From positions 1-64,000 of the forward strand of contig NZ_QGTS01000006.1 in NCBI RefSeq assembly GCF_003182475.1: a stretch of DNA of 64,000 nucleotides, read 5' to 3'. Below, piece by piece: positions 62,365 through 64,000 of this stretch. This DNA comes from Mangrovibacter plantisponsor. Its GTDB lineage: Bacteria; Pseudomonadota; Gammaproteobacteria; Enterobacterales; Enterobacteriaceae. A program made the position numbers and the translations under genes. Position 1 is the first letter of the stretch; each line of letters opens with the position of its first letter. The notes beneath the pieces are model-generated. The model was not told the origin of the DNA. It saw nothing but the letters and a program-made list of their open reading frames with translations, and searched no databases.

Positions 62365-62820
62365 ATGCAAGAAGGGCAAAACCGTAAAACATCGTCCCTG
62401 AGTATTCTCGCCATCGCTGGGGTGGAACCATATCAAGAAAAACCGGGCGAAGAGTATATGAACGACGCCCAATTAGCGCACTTCAGGCGCATTCTTGAAG
62501 CATGGCGTAATCAGCTCAGGGATGAAGTAGACCGTACCGTAACACACATGCAGGATGAGGCAGCAAACTTCCCGGATCCGGTTGACCGTGCAGCCCAGGA
62601 AGAAGAGTTCAGCCTTGAACTGCGTAACCGTGACCGTGAACGTAAGCTGATCAAAAAAATCGAAAAAACGCTTAAGAAAGTGGAAGACGAAGATTTCGGC
62701 TACTGCGAATCCTGTGGTGTTGAAATTGGCATTCGCCGTCTGGAAGCTCGTCCTACCGCTGACTTATGCATTGACTGCAAAACACTGGCAGAAATCCGCG
62801 AAAAACAAATGGCTGGTTAA
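62365..62820 (+). CDS. dksA: RNA polymerase-binding transcription factor DksA
   Basis: Inserts a coiled coil into the secondary channel of RNA polymerase and, with ppGpp, represses rRNA promoters and activates amino acid genes. The coiled-coil tip has the acidic [11 protein letters not shown] (Asp 71 and 74), and the zinc finger uses C114, C117, C135 and C138. ATG 62365, 7 nt after AAGGAGA, gives 151 aa, nearly identical to E. coli. It targets promoters like the rrn P1 at the other end of this window. Confidence 0.98.
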   Translation: MQEGQNRKTSSLSILAIAGVEPYQEKPGEEYMNDAQLAHFRRILEAWRNQLRDEVDRTVTHMQDEAANFPDPVDRAAQEEEFSLELRNRDRERKLIKKIEKTLKKVEDEDFGYCESCGVEIGIRRLEARPTADLCIDCKTLAEIREKQMAG

Positions 62821-62844
62821 TCCGCCCGCGGTAATTCTCCTTTT

Positions 62845-62868
62845 CTTCGGCGGGTCTTCCCGCCGAAG
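62845..62868 (+). terminator. Hairpin between dksA and gluQ
   Basis: Perfect 10-bp stem CTTCGGCGGG/CCCGCCGAAG with a TCTT tetraloop, 24 bp after the dksA stop. No U-tract follows on the plus strand, so complete termination is unlikely; partial read-through into gluQ fits. Confidence 0.65.
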
Positions 62869-62887
62869 CAACTTCCCACGCTGAATC

Positions 62888-63784
62888 ATGTCTGCAAACA
62901 GTTATATTGGGCGTTTCGCCCCCTCACCTTCTGGCGAGTTACATTTCGGTTCCCTGGTTGCTGCGTTAGGCAGTTATCTCCAGGCTCGTTCCTGCCAGGG
63001 AGTCTGGCTGGTTCGCATTGAAGATATCGACCCGCCTCGTGAAGTACCGGGCGCTGCCACCACTATTTTGCGCCAGCTTGAACATTATGGGTTGTTCTGG
63101 GATGGCGAAGTATTGTGGCAATCGCACCGCCACCAGGCATATCAGGATGCCCTGCACTGGCTGGCAAGCCAGAACATGAGCTATTTTTGTACTTGTACCC
63201 GCGCCCAAATTCAGGCCAGTGGTGGTTTTTACCCAGGCTGGTGCCGGGATAAACACCATAGCGGCGAGCATGCTGCAATTCGGCTACGGCAAACCCACCC
63301 GGTTACTCATTTTCACGATAAATTGCGTGGCAATATTGACGCCAGCGATGCAATGGCCCGGGAAGATTTTATCATTCACCGGCGCGATGGGCTGTTCGCC
63401 TACAACCTGGCGGTTGTGGTGGATGACCATTTCCAGGGGGTAACAGAAATTGTGCGTGGTGCCGACCTGATTGAACCAACAGTGCGCCAAATAGCGTTAT
63501 ACCGGTCTTTTGGCTGGGCTGAGCCCGGCTATATTCATTTACCCCTTGCCTGTAACGCGCATGGCGATAAATTATCCAAGCAAAACCATGCGCCAGCACT
63601 GCCACAAGGCGACCCAAGGCCCGTTCTTACCCAGGCTCTGGCATTTCTTAACCAACCCGTTCCTGGCGGCTGGCAAGACCTGAATACTGGTGAGTTGCTG
63701 GCTTTTGCAGTAAAAAACTGGCAATTAAGTGATGTTCCGGCTACGGTCAGCGCGAATCCGGCATTCTCAAATGGTGAACACTGA
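62888..63784 (+). CDS. gluQ: Glutamyl-Q tRNA(Asp) synthetase
   Basis: Truncated glutamyl-tRNA synthetase paralogue (YadB) that activates glutamate without tRNA and attaches it to queuosine 34 of tRNA-Asp. HIGH-type motif GELHFGS (16-22), zinc ligands C101, C103 and C119, and the KLSKQ loop (228-232) are visible; the anticodon-binding domain of GltX is absent, as the family requires. 298 aa. It follows dksA. Confidence 0.96.
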   Translation: MSANSYIGRFAPSPSGELHFGSLVAALGSYLQARSCQGVWLVRIEDIDPPREVPGAATTILRQLEHYGLFWDGEVLWQSHRHQAYQDALHWLASQNMSYFCTCTRAQIQASGGFYPGWCRDKHHSGEHAAIRLRQTHPVTHFHDKLRGNIDASDAMAREDFIIHRRDGLFAYNLAVVVDDHFQGVTEIVRGADLIEPTVRQIALYRSFGWAEPGYIHLPLACNAHGDKLSKQNHAPALPQGDPRPVLTQALAFLNQPVPGGWQDLNTGELLAFAVKNWQLSDVPATVSANPAFSNGEH

Positions 63785-63834
63785 GCTATGATTAGCCGCT
63801 GTTTTATCCCGACCACGATACACAGAGGTGCAAC

Positions 63835-64000
63835 ATTTTTACCCGAGTCGCTAATTTTTGCCGTAAGGTGCTAAACCGCGAGGAGTCTGAAGCTCCTGAG
63901 GTGCTTATGCAACCGAAGATGACCGTTATCCCGCGAGAACAGCATACGATCTCCCGCAAAGATATCAGTGAAAATGCCCTCAAGGTACTTTACCGGCTGA
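63835..64000 (+). CDS. pcnB: Poly(A) polymerase I, N-terminal part (cut by window edge)
   Basis: PcnB adds poly(A) tails that mark RNA for decay and controls ColE1-type plasmid copy number. The frame from 63835 reads (M)[20 protein letters not shown] and then [16 protein letters not shown], closely matching E. coli PcnB residues 1-55. No ATG, GTG or TTG fits that N-terminus: the codon is ATT at 63835-63837 with AGAGGTG just upstream. E. coli pcnB is a known AUU-start gene, so I assign ATT. The catalytic domain lies outside the window. Confidence 0.93.
   Translation, partial: MFTRVANFCRKVLNREESEAPEVLMQPKMTVIPREQHTISRKDISENALKVLYRL

Overview
The window is a stretch of enterobacterial core chromosome (order Enterobacterales, close to but distinct from Escherichia). 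Gene content, order and relative strand follow the E. coli K-12 segment from the rrnH leader and gmhB through metNIQ, proS, the dnaE-lpx-bamA-tsf block, dapD, degP, hemL, fhu and mrcB to dksA-gluQ-pcnB, read in the opposite direction. Most proteins align nearly end to end with their E. coli namesakes from memory. The genus cannot be fixed from the sequence alone.

Layout: (1) 1-317 is the upstream part of an rRNA operon (promoters P1 and P2 and antitermination boxes) reading leftwards out of the window; no mature rRNA is inside. (2) 318-7457: gmhB, the MetJ-controlled metNIQ methionine importer, rcsF-trmO, proS, nlpE. The E. coli gene yaeF is missing between proS and nlpE. (3) 7612-13167: arfB, yaeQ, yaeP-rof, tilS, yaeR, ldcC. 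(4) 13268-33131: a nearly continuous leftward block for translation and envelope building: rpsB-tsf, pyrH, frr, dxr, uppS, cdsA, rseP, bamA, skp, lpxD, fabZ, lpxA, lpxB, rnhB, dnaE, accA. (5) 33442-48540: map, glnD, dapD, yaeH, cdaR, degP, dgt, mtnN-btuF-yadS, erpA, clcA, hemL. (6) 48613-58298: fhuB, fhuD, fhuC and mrcB. Here the ferrichrome receptor gene fhuA, which E. coli has between mrcB and fhuC, is absent; an AIDA-type autotransporter gene and about 1 kb of AT-rich non-coding DNA occupy its place. (7) 58399-64000: hrpB, thpR-sfsA, dksA, gluQ and the 5' end of pcnB, which starts with ATT.

Functional links: region 4 couples lipid A (lpxA, lpxB, lpxD), fatty acid (fabZ, accA), phospholipid (cdsA), undecaprenyl phosphate (uppS, dxr) and outer-membrane protein assembly (bamA, skp) with sigma-E signalling (rseP). 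degP, with a clear sigma-E promoter, belongs to the same envelope-stress network, as do rcsF and nlpE.

The only clearly accessory region is about 52.3-55.7 kb. I found no CRISPR array, insertion sequence, phage gene, tRNA, toxin-antitoxin pair or defence system, and no convincing undescribed multi-gene system. The best leads are the fhuA-to-autotransporter replacement with a short reading frame coupled to it, a btuF start-codon shift, and a set of non-ATG starts.
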